DNA from: Methylophaga sp. OBS1
Lineage (GTDB): Bacteria > Pseudomonadota > Gammaproteobacteria > Nitrosococcales > Methylophagaceae
NCBI RefSeq assembly: GCF_026319365.1
Contig: NZ_JAPDMS010000003.1
Coordinates: 1-64,000 of the forward strand
Direction: 5' to 3'
DNA length: 64,000 bases
Part shown: in pieces, positions 63,654-64,000 of the stretch
How positions within the stretch are numbered: position 1 is the first letter of the stretch
Layout of the letters: each line of letters begins with the position of its first letter
Notes under the pieces: generated by a model
What the model saw: the letters and a program-made list of their open reading frames with translations, nothing else
Databases searched by the model: none
What the model was told of the DNA's origin: nothing
Made by a program: the position numbers and the translations under genes

Positions 63654-64000
63654 GGTGTATCGTTTTCCTCCTCAGCCTGTTTGCGGTTCAGCAGCATTTT
63701 CAGTCCCAGCATCACGCTGAAAACAATTAAAACTATCGTAATAAACAGGCCAATCTGAGTCGGGTCAGGTTCCTGAACGGTTTTGATCAGGGAGTCCGCA
63801 AAAACCGTAATGCCTAAAATGCCCGGTAGCATGCCCAGCACCGTGCCAATAATGAAATCACGGGTTTTGATATGTGAGGCACCGGCGACCAGATTAATCA
63901 CGGCAAAGGGGGCAACCGGAATGATCCGCACGGTAATAACTGCCAGCGCACCATGATGCGCCAGTCGCCGACTCAGTTTGTTAAGGCTGGAGCCGGCCAG
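63650..64000 (-). CDS. TVP38/TMEM64 (VTT domain) membrane protein, C-terminal part
   Basis: The frame is open to the right edge, so the N-terminal part lies outside. The visible 116 residues have the family core VRIIPVAPFAVINLVAGASHIKTRD followed by two membrane segments. VTT proteins are implicated in lipid scrambling or transport. The protein may be fused to a phospholipase D-like domain upstream, as in relatives, but this cannot be seen here. Confidence 0.88.
   Translation of the reverse strand: MAGSSLNKLSRRLAHHGALAVITVRIIPVAPFAVINLVAGASHIKTRDFIIGTVLGMLPGILGITVFADSLIKTVQEPDPTQIGLFITIVLIVFSVMLGLKMLLNRKQAEEENDTP

Overview
The window looks like a chromosomal segment of a free-living, probably marine gammaproteobacterium. 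The tyrS / M23 peptidase / anmK order, the hisS-ispG-rodZ-pilW-rlmN-ndk block, Coq7, BamE and a lone CheV all fit that class. The combination with a NIT/ANTAR-controlled assimilatory nitrate cluster and a BetT-like transporter made me think of a Methylophaga-like methylotroph, but that genus call is inference only. No phage, insertion sequence or CRISPR array was seen.

Layout. (1) 1-495: the 5' end of a leftward 16S rRNA gene with a boxA and two tandem sigma70 promoters, then the tyrS terminator. (2) 0.5-24.9 kb: mostly housekeeping: tyrS, an OapA/M23 peptidase and anmK; a glycogen cluster (glgC-GH57-malQ with a coupled gcvH, divergent glgB and ppk2, then pgi); the hisS-ispG-rodZ-pilW-rlmN-ndk run; nadK-recN; fur; bamE; carbonic anhydrase. 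(3) 24.9-26.2 kb: an unrecognised, extremely tryptophan-rich protein built from about 21 repeats of the type K-W-Y-E-A-N. (4) 26.2-37.6 kb: a Lon-like protease, PilZ, coq7, a GGDEF protein, cheV, three tRNAs (Leu, His, Thr), rnr, sixA-CHAD and nsrR.

(5) 37.6-54.9 kb is a nitrate assimilation island, all on the minus strand: narK with a fused PP2C/Ser-Thr kinase, an EAL protein, nrtABC, a 37-residue membrane peptide gene with a membrane-anchored NIT sensor and an ANTAR regulator, a porin, and nirB-nirD-nasC. Five sigma54-type (GG-N10-GC) promoters were found in front of its five transcription units, several with NtrC-like GCAC-N7-GTGC sites upstream. The nrtA and porin leaders each carry two short hairpins with hexanucleotide loops having A at position 1 and G at position 4, the second overlapping an intrinsic terminator just before the gene. 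This is the architecture expected for ANTAR antitermination. It predicts that the NIT/ANTAR pair senses nitrate or nitrite and releases the ABC transporter and the porin together, so the porin is probably the outer-membrane nitrate entry route.

(6) 55-64 kb: a MarR/SnoaL-like pair with matching palindromic operators, a PhoPQ-like two-component system flanked by two PepSY proteins, a BetT-like BCCT transporter, a coiled-coil porin, an EEP-family nuclease/phosphatase and a truncated VTT-domain membrane protein running off the right edge.
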